Notes under the pieces: model-generated | Told to the model about the DNA's origin: nothing | Databases searched by the model: none | The model's input: the letters and a program-made list of their open reading frames with translations, nothing else | Made by a program: the position numbers and the translations under genes | Shown here: positions 1-10,429 of the stretch, piece after piece | How the letters are laid out: the number at the start of each line of letters is the position of its first letter | Position numbering within the stretch: position 1 is the stretch's first letter | Assembly: GCF_000003815.2 (NCBI RefSeq) | Contig: NC_049994.1 | Location: 16,538,523-16,602,522 of the forward strand | From: Branchiostoma floridae | Lineage: Eukaryota > Chordata > Leptocardii > Amphioxiformes > Branchiostomatidae | Reading direction: 5' to 3' | DNA: 64,000 nucleotides

Positions 1-1264
1 CCCTTGACTGACTTCTACAATCATGGCGGCATCTCTGGCTTCAGGGCAAGGTGTGGTTGGACAGTGGTGATTGTTACAGTCTTTTTCATTGGCTATTTTT
101 GCCTTGAACAGTAACTGCTGTCTCTTGTTGTTTTTTCTTGCTACAGACTTTTCATATCCCAAGTTTTCATAATTGAAAACTCAGCCTGGCATATTCACTA
201 AATACAACTGAAGACTTCTGTTTTTGACAATTATGTAAAGCAAAACTACACACCAATTATGGACCCTGTACTGAATACCTGTGCAGGATTCCTTACACCT
301 GAATGCACCTTGAGGTAGAACACGCCCCTCAAGGTGAGACAGGGTCAAGGTTCATCAGTGACAGGCTCTATTATTGTTGTGATCTGACTGTAGTTGTGTG
401 AGATAAGTTGAATCAAAGTTCATTTGGCTCAATTAAAGCCCACTGGCTACATGAATATAGGAGCTTACATTAACTTGCTCTTATAAAAGACACATTTTCA
501 CATTTTTTTTTTGCAATTATGTTTATTGGCATTACTAGACAGGCAACATTTCCAAGCAAATGCAGCATATTTCATAATATCTCACCCCATGCAAAAGTGG
601 ACTGTTCCAAAAGTGAATATCAAAAGAAAATCAACCCCAGTGTGAGAATGGACTCTTTGTGATGATGATGAACTTCCTTTTAAATTGGACAGGTTCAAAA
701 AACACTTTGCAAAATTGGACTTTGCAGATGATTATCCCAGCCCAAAATTGAATTGCCCCAAGAATGGGCCCTTTCAGTGGTAGCCACATGTAATGTGAAC
801 AACTCTCAAAACAACAATTTCTGAATCCCCTGCCCCCCAGTCCAAAATAGATTTCTCAAAAGTTTCCCCCCTCCCTTCCTGGAAAAAAATGGACTCTCCC
901 AGCAACAACCTTATGAAAAGTGGAGCAGTCCAAATATACTTTTGTATCACCCTAGTCTAAAAATGTATTTGAAAAGTCCCCTCTGCAAGAATGGACTCTT
1001 TCAGCGCATACCATGTAAAGTAAATAGTATTAGTGATTTGCACCACTGATGAAAGGTATGGGAAGGATTTTAACTTGAGTTCCTGAAAGTGCAGGCCATC
1101 TTGACTATGTATTCTTGTTTCTTTATAGCTAGTAGTAATACCGTCTTTAACCATATTGAAAACTGTAGTACATTCGAATTCAGTTCAAATTTTTATTTGA
1201 CAACTTCCAGACACCAAGAACCTTCATAACAACAACAAGAAAAAACTTCACACACTTAAGTATA
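1..1264. repeat. Duplicated flanking DNA, copy 1
   Basis: No gene is supported here. Positions 1-450 align by eye with 10430-10880: both share a block starting near ATCATGG(C/T)GGC, a block around CACCAATTATGGACCC, and an ACGCCCCTCAA block. Positions 1150-1255 share a block with 11790-11870 and 27845-27900, around CAAATCTTTATTTGACAACTTCC. This looks like old segmental duplication of the DNA flanking the NHL-domain genes. Positions 450-1150 hold nothing recognisable. Short reading frames here lack splice sites or family features and are treated as chance. Confidence 0.55.
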
Positions 1265-2339
1265 ACGGGGGCCGCCCTAAGACGGTCCCCGTCGTAAGAC
1301 GGTACGGATTTTTTGCTGATCTTATTATCCATAAGTACACCGTGTTTGTTGCCACTGACTATGCTAATTACAAAGGTAAATAAACCAAGTCCATGCACAC
1401 AGCTTTAATTTGCATTCCAAGTATACTTTAACATATTTACTTCATGTTTTTTTAAGAGCGGAATTCTAACAGTAATATTGACAGTGCTGAATCACTGCGG
1501 TCACCGGTCTCTGCGTATTGGCGGCTCGTGTCGCTAACTATACGAACTCATCCAACCAGTCACACAACTGCCATGATACACATAAATAAAGCTCCATAAA
1601 ACACTATGAATATGGGTCCTCAAATGTTTGTTGAGAAGAAAAGCAACCAGAAGGAAGCGACATAAACATTGCCACCATTGTACTCCCAAGGGAGTGTGGC
1701 CGTGAAGGTGGCAGACTAGAGAACGCTCCAAAGATTTATTTGACTGTAACAAATGATTCGTGCTGTCTATGAAAATAAGACTTGAAAGAGAGATGTAGAT
1801 GATATTTTTATATAATCAGACAGAGTTTTGTTGATGTTGGCGTTGTCGTTTTTTTGTAATGGTTTTTTTAGTCGGGCATTCACAATCAGTGCATTCAGCC
1901 CATTGACCGTAAAACATCAGCTGGATTGTTCTAGGTAGAGCCTTCCTCATGTGAGACAAGAAGTACATACAGTCACGATTTTACTGTCAAAAGAAAGCTA
2001 GAATATCATACTATTAATTTTTTTCTGTGTACTTAGATTTACCACTTACTTCTGAAGAGAGCAAAATATAAAAAAAGCGTACCGAGTTAGGCACACTGTC
2101 CAGCGTAGCACAAAGTTGGAAGGTTACATACACGAAATTGTCTCTCAGTGTTTGCCGCTTGTAACACGCAGCGCGAAAGGTTCATGAACCACTTGAATGC
2201 ATTTCGTATTCAAGTATGTTGTTCAAATCTATGAGTAAAAAATTCAGTCATCAAAATTTGACCACTCTCAGGCAACTAGCGATGGAGCGCCATGAGTTTG
2301 AGCGCAAGAAAAAGCGTACCGTGTTGGGGCACCTCCCGT
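1265..2339. mobile_element. Candidate DNA transposon, non-autonomous, TSD TATA
   Basis: The segment interrupts DNA that is continuous in the paralogous flank near 11870-11910. Its ends are imperfect inverted repeats (ACGGGGGCCGCC at the left, complement ACGGGAGGTGCCCC at the right), and it is bordered on both sides by TATA (1261-1264 and 2340-2343). A motif like AAGCGTACCG(A/T)GTT occurs twice near the right end (about 2075 and 2312). No transposase frame is visible. The family is unknown. Ends and TSD are read directly; the insertion is inferred from comparison with the diverged paralogous flank. Confidence 0.4.
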
Positions 2340-2345
2340 TATAAC

Positions 2346-2900
2346 TCTGCATAAACCACAGGTACTGGTCCGACATCTGAAATATGTGCAGTTAGCTTTA
2401 ATTCTACATGCCAATATAAAATCCACTTTTACATGCACTATAAAACCTTCAAGGATAGCTGATACAGCTTGCATTTTGGCCTTACAAAGTAATTTGTCAA
2501 GGATGTAAATGGTATAGACAGACAGGATGAGCACATGTCTTTTTTATTATGTGGTATAGATGGTCCATATTTAAGCTGTCACTTTAGTTATACAGGAACA
2601 TCATAGCATAATTACACATGTCTTAGATACTGCTTGCTATTGAACTAAGTAAGGAAAAGTGTGCTTTCTCAATAGGAAATGCAAATCTATACCTTCAAGT
2701 ACAATTGTCATTGTATATTATAGTTAACATGTTTAATGCAGTCCACTTTACTTACAAAGTATTAAACATATTTACAGCAGCTACATGTACATGCAACTTG
2801 ATTCTTGATATTGAAAATATTTTGATAGCCAAACCTTGTATGAAATACATTTAATTCTCTTGAAACTCTTAAAAACAATGTTATTTTGAGGGTGAAATTG
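2346..2900. other. Intergenic, no gene seen
   Basis: The first 100 bases continue the duplicated flank: a block around AATATGTGCAGTTAGCT is shared with 11920-11940. The rest is AT-rich, and I see no gene, RNA or repeat I can name. Confidence 0.4.
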
Positions 2901-3374
2901 TATTTGATCTTAGGAAACACAAGGCCTTTACAATTACCTTACATTTGTACATAGTTCAGACTCCTCCGAATAATAGACTCTGTACACTTTGTAACTCCAA
3001 CCGTATAGAGAATGAAGTCCATTTTATATTAGAGTGTCCTTTATACAATGACATGCGCAACTCTTTTATCAGTGCTCTGAATGTAGTAGATACACGATGT
3101 AAAGAGTTAACCAACGACAACCTGTTTGTACATATAATGACAACCACAGACAACTTTGTACAACACAAACTCTGTGAGTTCGTATACACATGTTTCAAGA
3201 AAAGGGAAGAGTTATGTAAACGTTAGATATAGTGATAGCTTAGTTGCAGATGTATTGTTTATTCAATTGTAATACTACATGTTATAGTACTTAGTCTTTA
3301 TAATTAGTATCCCATCATGGGATTTGCTGCATTTAGCCCACATGGGCAGGAACATGCAATAAAGATCATTCATT
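2900..3374 (+). mobile_element. LINE 3' end: reverse-transcriptase C-terminal tail
   Basis: An open frame runs to the stop near 3226. It contains the cysteine-histidine signature at the very end of many LINE ORF2 proteins: RLCTLCN, then ENEVHFILECPLY. The frame is followed by an untranslated tail with GCCCACATGGGC, AATAAA near 3358 and a short (CATT) run at 3368-3374, a usual LINE tail. Everything upstream of the C-terminal domain is missing, so this is a 5'-truncated dead copy. The 5' boundary is approximate. It ends exactly at the stop codon of the minus-strand gene beside it. Confidence 0.65.
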
Positions 3375-6300
3375 AAGCCTGTGTCCAGACCGATACATTG
3401 TCACCTGCCCAGTCAGTCACCACCACATCTCCACCTGGTGACACAGCTACAGCCCAGGGACTCTTCATACCACTTCCAACATGACACAGAAATCTACCCT
3501 GACTGTCAAACATTTTCACACATCCATTTCCTCTGTCAGCCACAATGATGTTTCCCATCCCATCAACACAAATACCGTGAGGGCAATTCAACTGACTGTC
3601 ACCAGATCCCTTACTCCCAAACTTGAACTTGAAGTTACCCTCTCTGTCCAAGACATGGACACAGTAATTCTTGATATCAGTGACCAGAATGTTCCCCTCC
3701 CCATCCACAGTGACATGTCGTGGCCACCAAAGCTTTGGGGACATATGACCTGAACCATATATCCCCACATCATAACCATATTGGTTAAACACTCGAAGTC
3801 GACCATTCTGCCCATCATATTCTGTAACAATCACCTGATCTGTTGTCATAGCTACTGTTATGCCATGGTTATATTCAAGTTCAACATGTGGAAGATCTAT
3901 TTTGAACAAGCAGGTGCCTTCCCTGGAATACTGCACTACATGATCCTCACCTACCACCCACAGGTTGTCATTTCTATCTACAGCAACATCCTGTGGTTCT
4001 AACTTTCTACCAATTTCCCCTGGCAGAGTTGTTGTGAACTCTCTGATATAAACACCATCCATTGTGAACACCTGGATTCTGCTGTTATAGCGATCAGCAA
4101 TGTAAACCTTATTGTCCTGTGAGACAGCTGCTCCCATAGGATGCTTAAATTTCCCCCTACCTGATCCCCTTCCCCCAAACCTGACTTTCCTCACCCATGG
4201 TTGTCCCTCTCTAATGAACCTGACATTTGCACCTGTATCTTTCCTTTCAGGCTGAACCACTGACTGTTTGACTTGTGCTGTATTTGTTGCTTCTAACTTT
4301 TCTATAGAGTGTGTGTCCGACATGAGTTTTAACGGATCTTTTTGCTGACTTCCACTCTCCACTGGTTGCTTGGCTGTCAGCAGCCTTTTTGGCCAAACCT
4401 CAGACTGTTTGACTTGTGTTTTATTTGTTGCTTCCAACTTTTCCATAGAAAGCTTGTCTGGCTTGAGTTGTAACTGATCTTTCTGCTGACTCCCACTCTG
4501 CACTGGTTGCTTGGCAGTCAGCAGCTCCTCTATTCTGGCCTCCATGTTCTTGTTGGTCTCCTGAAGTTGCCCGATTTTCTCATTTTTTTCTAGCAGGATT
4601 TTCTCGTCTTTCTCATTTTTCTCTTTCAGTATCTTTACCTCCTTCATCATGGCATCTACTCCCTGTCTGCCTATCAGCACCTGCTCCTGCATCGTCTGAA
4701 GCTGAGCTTTCACCTGTTGTTTGGATTTCTCTCTGGTTGTTCGTACAGCTGACTGTAATTGTCTGTATGGCATGGTGATGTCATCAGTCCTGTCTGTGGA
4801 AGCCAGGTCTAGGCTGCTCAGGCTGGAATGGTCCACATGTCTGCTGGGCGGTGGCAGGGCTAGCAGGTTGTCAACAGAAGTGGTACGGTCCAGTCCTGTT
4901 CGTTAGGAATGATGGATTTAGTACTATAAAAATAAGTTCAGTTCACATCATCTTCAGAGAGGTATACTTGCTGCTATATAAAAATTAACTGTCATAGTGA
5001 CAATTTTTGTGCTAATATTGATATTAATCAGTGGCAAATATGTTCAGTTTTCTTGAAATGAAGTTATCTGTCTGCCAAACAAAAAGAAGACATGAGTATA
5101 AGTTGTGGTCCTCACCTTGGCCCAGTCTGCCACGTACTCTCACATAGTCTTCATGCTTCACCTGGAGCCTCACGATCAGCTGTGCACCCTTGACCTTGTC
5201 CTGTAGGTGTTCTGAGATGAGGATGTGTGAGAGTTGTTGAGACAGGCTGCCCTCCCCCACCCTGTAGTGGTTGTGGTAGAACCTGTCTACATCAGTCTGG
5301 CGCAGGAACGTCAGGAGGAGGATGAACGACCCTGTGATAGCATCTTTCAAGAAAGCCTTGTGCAACAAGAGGAGCTGTTGTGTTTCCTTATAAAGTTCAG
5401 GGTCTCTAAACACGTCTACAGTGAACAGTGTTCTCTCCAGTTCCAGGATCCTTTCCTGAACCCTGATATTGATGCCCCCAGCAGTAGGTGGTTGCTGCAC
5501 CATGCCCAGGTGGAGATGCACAGGAAGGTCTGAAAGTAGACAGTATTATCCGTGAGCTTTGAAGAGAGACCTACATTTTACATGTTGGTTATAGATAAAG
5601 CTGTGAGCTCACATCTTGGTATTATCTTAACATCAGCAATAGATTTGACTGCAAGAACCTTTTCCCTTAATCTTTTTACATTGCCAGATATTCGTATGCA
5701 TGTTAGCAGGCTTACCAGGGTTCCCAGCAGCAAGCCTAGCAGATCTCGGATCTTCTAGAGACTGGTCTGGTCTGGTCTTCTCCATGTTTCTACAGGTAAC
5801 TGCCAAACACATTATAAACAGGAACTCATTATAGCTAATATTGGGACATCAACAGGCCATTGGGTAATGAGCAAGACAGAGCACAAATTCATTATGAGTT
5901 TGCAAGGATAGATAAAAAGAAAGGAGTAATAATGATACCACTGCATATAGTTCAAGATTTTATAGTACATGTAATTTCATCAGTTGCGCTGTCTTCTTAC
6001 CTGCACCTCCACATGCCTGTAGGAAGCACTGATGAGACTCCTCCCAGTATCTGGACTTCAGTAGCTTTGCTTTAAGTTCAGCTGCCCTGCTGAACTCTGC
6101 TTTGGACTTCCTTAGGACTTTCTCAATCTGACCTGCCCAACGTGCGACATCTACAGAATCGTTGCCCTCTACTTCCACCACAGAGTGATGGAATTCTGGG
6201 ATGACCTTGTCGACCAAAGTTGCTAGTCCTGATTGGTCAGATATGAGGACCGGTACGCCGGCAGCCATGGCCTCCAGACCAACCAGTCCGAAGGGTTCTG

Positions 6301-9300
6301 TACGGGAGGGCATGAGGACCAGGTGGGCCTGCTGCATGTGCCGGCAGATGTCTTCCTGGGTGCCTTCAGTGAGAAGTGTGGGTTTCAGCTTTCCTGAGTC
6401 AATACAGGCTTGGAGAATGTTCATACTGGCCTGATAATCCTCCTTACTTATATTACAAACCCGCCATAGGATCCTGTCCTCACCCCTCTCTGCTACCCTT
6501 GCCAAGGACTTGGCTGTAAGGTCATGACCTTTCAACCTCTCTACCAAGTTTACCCCACCGATGGACAGGACAACCTTCTCTTTGGTTTTCCTGAACTCAA
6601 CTGTAGTTTTCTGGAACAAGTCCGAAGGTTTTGGCAGGAAGAGATGGTGAGTCGGCCTCCTGTCTTCAGGGATTGCACGAAAGGAATTGGTGAAGTGGTC
6701 GTGTGTCCTATGTCCCACAGAGAACACATTATCTGCCTTCTCAGCATGTTGTCTGATGGACTCTTCCTTCCATCCTATGCCCATGGCCTTCTCCTCATCC
6801 TTGTACTTCTCTGTGTCCTCCGGTATTGTCCCGATGACCATACCGAGGTCAGCTTGGGGTAAACGAAGTTCCTTGAAAGCAACAGCTGCTTTGCTGGTGA
6901 CATCAGCATGACCCACAATGCACCTAACATCCTGTGGGAGTCTGGGATAGCGGGCTTGGTGGTCAAAGGTCAGCCAGTCTAGAGAGGGTTTCCTTGTATC
7001 TCCCTTACTGCATGTTGGGAGGATGAGCTCCACTTTGTCAGCCTCAGCATATTTCCTGTCTGTTAGAGTGGCTTTTACAACTGCAGAGTAAACTTTCCTC
7101 CCTGCCCCTGTAATGATCTGTGCCATCTGTCTGTTTGTACTAGATGTGCCATACTGGTCATTGATCAGCAAAACTGCACTGCATTCTGATAAAAAAGGTA
7201 AAACAGGAAAAAAAATCATATCCTTCCTACAGGCTTGAACAGTTTAAACTTCAGCCTGGTATTCAATCCCACATTTCCATGGTAACAGGAATACTGAAAT
7301 CTACATTTGAAGGACTGATTTTGTGTTTTTTGTCCCAACTGTCAAAATTTGCTGCCAGACAGAGCTTAGGCCAAAACAAATGGTCATCGCTTGTACGAAA
7401 ATAGCAACAATGATTTGAAATCTACTGTAGTTTATCTATCTGAAAGCTTAAAAGTTTACAGTTTGTCGAGTTAGGGCATTTGAACTTCTCTGTCCTTAGC
7501 AGGTTTACGGAAAAGGCTGGGCTGTCTACCTGGGCTGGCTATCACGTCAGGCTACTTGGACCTACGAAAGCCCATTGGGACAAAAGCTGTTTTAGCAGTA
7601 GGGGTTGTTTGTGCTCAATGAAGAAGCTATGTGCGAAGGAACTGTATGTGCATGGGCTGTATGTGAAGGAGCTGTGTTTGACTTTGAAGGAGCAGTGTAT
7701 GAAGGGGCTTTGTGTGAAGAAATTGTGTGTGTTACATAACCAAGAGGTTCTGGGTTCAAATCAGTTGATATGCCACCGATCTTGTGCCCTTGGGAAGGGC
7801 TATTAACACGACTTATCGGGCTAATTGGATTAGTCTTTAGACTGGTGGCTAGTTGGTCAAAGGCGCCCAGGAGCCGTTCTTTAGTGGCTGTCAGGGTCCA
7901 GGCTTCTGCGCCATACATTAGGATCGACAATTGAATTGTGAGGAGCTTAAAAGAAGCGTTGCTAAAGTGCAAGGGTCTGGAACAGCTGCCATTGGGTGCT
8001 AACTCAGGTGACCTCAATACGACAGCAATTACCCAAGGTGTGGCCATAGGACTTAAGGTTTTGAACCACTTACACTGGGAAGGAAGGACCCCTAGTCTTT
8101 TCCGTAAGTGTGGTGGGTTCTTTGTCCTATCTGAGGGAGGGCCCTTCATCATCATCATCATCTGTCGTCCCTGCCGGGCGGGGTGAGGCGTTGAACAATA
8201 TCAGGGCCCTTACCGAAGCTAGGTACTCTTTTCTATACCCTAGTGAAGGGAGGAGAGTCGTGTTAAGGGCCCTTGCCAAGCGCACAAGATCTTTTTATTT
8301 ATTTATTTATTAATCTTTCAGGGTAGTCCCTACAGTTTTGATAAAACTGATTTCCAAGGGAGCCCAAATCAACATAATGAACATAAACATAACAATAATC
8401 GTATAGAGTCCATTCCAAGACACCATGAGGGTTTTTAGGCGATATTTATAATTAGTCTGAATTATTTTGAATAAAAGAATATCTGAGCCACAATAATTAA
8501 ATTATTTTCAAAAAATTGACTAAGAAAATACTCATTTATTTGAATTTCTTTGAATATTTTAGAAACATTTTGAAAGTAACTGTACAAAAATATCTTTATT
8601 TAGAATAATTGTGAAACCTCTCTGTGATTATTTCACATTTACAAATATTTAAAAAAAATGGTAAACCTGGCCAAATGGTAAAATTAGTTTATTGCCCCCA
8701 TAAAAGTAAGCCCTATTGTAAGTATATTTTTAGATTTCACAGCTGGGCACTGGTGGATCCTTTGTGGTGGGCCATTGTTGCATGGCACCCAACCATACTT
8801 TGCAAGAATGTGTGAATTGCTATCTTCCCAGCCCACCGAACCATTTACAAAAAATGGTAGAAAATGGTAGAAAATGGTAAATAATGGTAGAATGCTGTTA
8901 TCATTATTTTGAAACCATTAGAAGTATCCAATTCCACACCATGAATATTTCCAAAGCTTTACAGGACCAGGGAAATATTTATAAAGTTGAAACAGTGTTA
9001 AAAATATTTCTGAAGTATCAAATGTCCTAGACATATAATTACAAAACATTATAATCAATTCTAAACAATGGCAACAAACATCCGCATGGTGTCTTGGAAT
9101 GGACTCTAACATAAAATATTGGTGTCATATCAACTGATTCAAACCCAGAACCTCTGGGTTATGTAACATACACGGCTCCTTCAAATACAGCTTCTTCACA
9201 CACTGCCACTTCACACACAGCTCATTCAATATTAACACACAGATTCTTCAGAAACAGCTTCTTCGCTGAGCACAAACAACCCCTACTGCTAAAACAGCTT

Positions 9301-9956
9301 TTGTCCCAATGGGCTTTCGTAGGTCCAAGTAGCCTGACGTGATAGCCAGCCAAGGTAGACAGCCCAGGTAGACAGCCCAGCCTTTTCCATAAACCCGTCC
9401 TTAGCCCCCTCCCCCAAGATACACTTTCTGAGCGCCCCTTCTACAGTGAAGGGGAAAATAAAGCTTAGTCATCCATTCAAGTATCAACAATGTGTACAAT
9501 AGAATGCAACTTCTATGTCCAAATATGATTACCATAATACTAAGTATTTCAAGAAGAACTCTGTACACGATTTAAAGCTATTCTCCACAGGATGACACAA
9601 CATCTATTGTCAAGGCCGTTGTCTTTGGGAAAATTAGCACCCTAAATGCTTCTTATTTGTTGTCAAATAAAATGTGAAAGTTCAAAGATGATTCTATTGA
9701 ATGTTATGACTCAGTATACAATGTAAGTTGTAACTGAAGTTTAGTGATGGTCACATATTTCTGATTTGTGAGAAGCTTTGCCTGTATTGTTATTTTTGAA
9801 ATCTTATTTATGAATGAGTTGGTATGCCTTCAGCATTATTAGGCTACCAGCCCAGCAGGCCTGACAATGAGGACAAAGCAACTACATGGAGTCACAGGAC
9901 AGGACTTACTATTAAAATTTCATGAATGAATAGGTAGTCTCACCTTGTGAAGCCAT
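3373..9956 (-). CDS. Glycosyltransferase-like / TRADD-N-like / coiled-coil / NHL fusion protein (5 exons)
   Basis: Proposed exons on the minus strand are 9956-9944, 7185-6001, 5754-5716, 5529-5116 and 4895-3373. All junctions are GT-AG, all are phase 1, and the total of 3174 nt gives 1057 residues plus stop. Residues 5-400 resemble a GT-B glycosyltransferase: VLLINDQYG at the start and the GT4-type E-x7-E pair E301/E309 in EPFGLVGLE. The glycine-rich loop I would expect after the first strand is absent, so catalysis is doubtful. Residues about 415-550 resemble TRADD-N-like segments of deuterostome signalling proteins (weak, from memory). A Lys/Glu-rich coiled coil follows, then two tandem 47-residue repeats, then six NHL blades (about 780-1057). 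There is no RING or B-box. The 13-nt first exon (MASQ) is the least certain part; the large exons are firm. The role is probably intracellular recognition or signalling in immunity (inference). Confidence 0.75.
4239..4520 (-). repeat. Two tandem copies of a 47-codon unit in the fusion gene
   Basis: Two in-frame units of 141 bp lie between the coiled coil and the NHL propeller. They begin LLTAKQPVQSGSQQKD and LLTAKQPVESGSQQKD and each ends near TQVKQS or AQVKQS. They differ at several codons, so the duplication is not brand new. The unit is hydrophilic and probably a flexible linker. Confidence 0.85.
7499..7790 (+). repeat. Minisatellite-bearing repeat, left arm of an inverted pair
   Basis: This stretch matches the complement of 9135-9395. 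The shared order is a GGCTGGGCTGTCTACC block, CTACGAAAGCCCATTGGGAC, then AAGCTGTTTTAGCAG, then degenerate AAGGAGCTGTGTG(T/A) units, then a GGTTCTGGGTTCAAATC block. The last block looks like a tRNA-type B box, so a SINE-like piece may be included (about 7745-7835). The arms lie inside intron 1 of the fusion gene. The same repeat family occurs at 49607-50077. Confidence 0.6.
7850..8000 (-). pseudogene. LINE reverse-transcriptase fragment
   Basis: On the minus strand a short stretch reads LSILMYGAEAWTLTATKERL. This is the conserved 'LYG.E.W.LT' region after the RT palm in many LINE polymerases. It lacks the catalytic domain and is flanked by unrelated repeats, so it is a dead fragment in intron 1 of the fusion gene. 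Confidence 0.6.
8175..8420 (-). mobile_element. SINE/LINE 3' debris with (TTTA)n
   Basis: The first half (8205-8295) resembles 29605-29690 (AAGCTAGGTACTC, then GGCACAAGATC or GCGCACAAGATC). The second half starts with TTTATTTATTTATTTATTAAT and continues as LINE-like 3' untranslated sequence on the minus strand. No coding part was seen. Confidence 0.4.
8421..9130. other. AT-rich intronic DNA, no feature
   Basis: It lies in intron 1 of the fusion gene. It contains only a short run of AAAATGGTAG repeats near 8850-8890. Nothing else is recognisable. Confidence 0.4.
9135..9395 (-). repeat. Minisatellite-bearing repeat, right arm of the inverted pair
   Basis: It is the reverse-complement partner of 7499-7790, with the same block order including CCCATTGGGACAAAAGCTG and GAGGTTCTGGGTTTGAATC. 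The arms are about 1.3 kb apart and similar but not identical, so they are either two insertions in opposite orientation or the ends of one larger composite element. Confidence 0.6.
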
Positions 9957-10263
9957 GATAAGTATACATTGTTCAGCTGGGTCTCTCACCAATCAAATTC
10001 ACAGCTTACGTCATATTGTACTCTGAAAAAAAACAAGGAACACATTGACAAAAGCTCTCCAGACATGACAAGTAACCAAACATTATATAACACCGGGAAG
10101 TGAAATGAAAATGTTGACCAAAGTGAAACCTTATAAATTGTTCACTAGTAAGTCAAACTAAAACATAGATTTTAAAAGTTACAGAACAAAGTGAAGCTTT
10201 ACAGCTTTGTACTGAGTGATAGATTTTAGTTGTAGTGTTTTGAAACACTAACATATGATAATA

Positions 10264-10384
10264 TTAATCTCCAAGCAGATCCTGCTGTGCCATAAGATCA
10301 AAGCTGGCCAAGGAGTGAAGCCGGCCAAAGGGAGTCAGACTTTTGATGATATGTATGGTACCGCAGGATCTGCTGGGAGATTAA
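10264..10384. mobile_element. MITE with TTAA ends
   Basis: A 121-bp unit is bounded by TTAA (10264-10267 and 10381-10384) with inverted ends TCTCC(A/C)AGCAGATCCTGC. The inner 60 bp are unrelated. A TTAA target duplication is typical of piggyBac-type transposition, but the ends do not start with CCC, so the superfamily is open. Confidence 0.65.
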
Positions 10385-10429
10385 GGATGATGACAACTTA
10401 AACTAACAGCTTACCTTTCCTCCAGACAA

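Noticed and set aside
3373-4836. Separate TRIM gene missing its 5' half
   Set aside because: The frame continues upstream to an acceptor at 4895 that joins in phase with the donor at 5116, so it is better explained as the last exon of the fusion gene.
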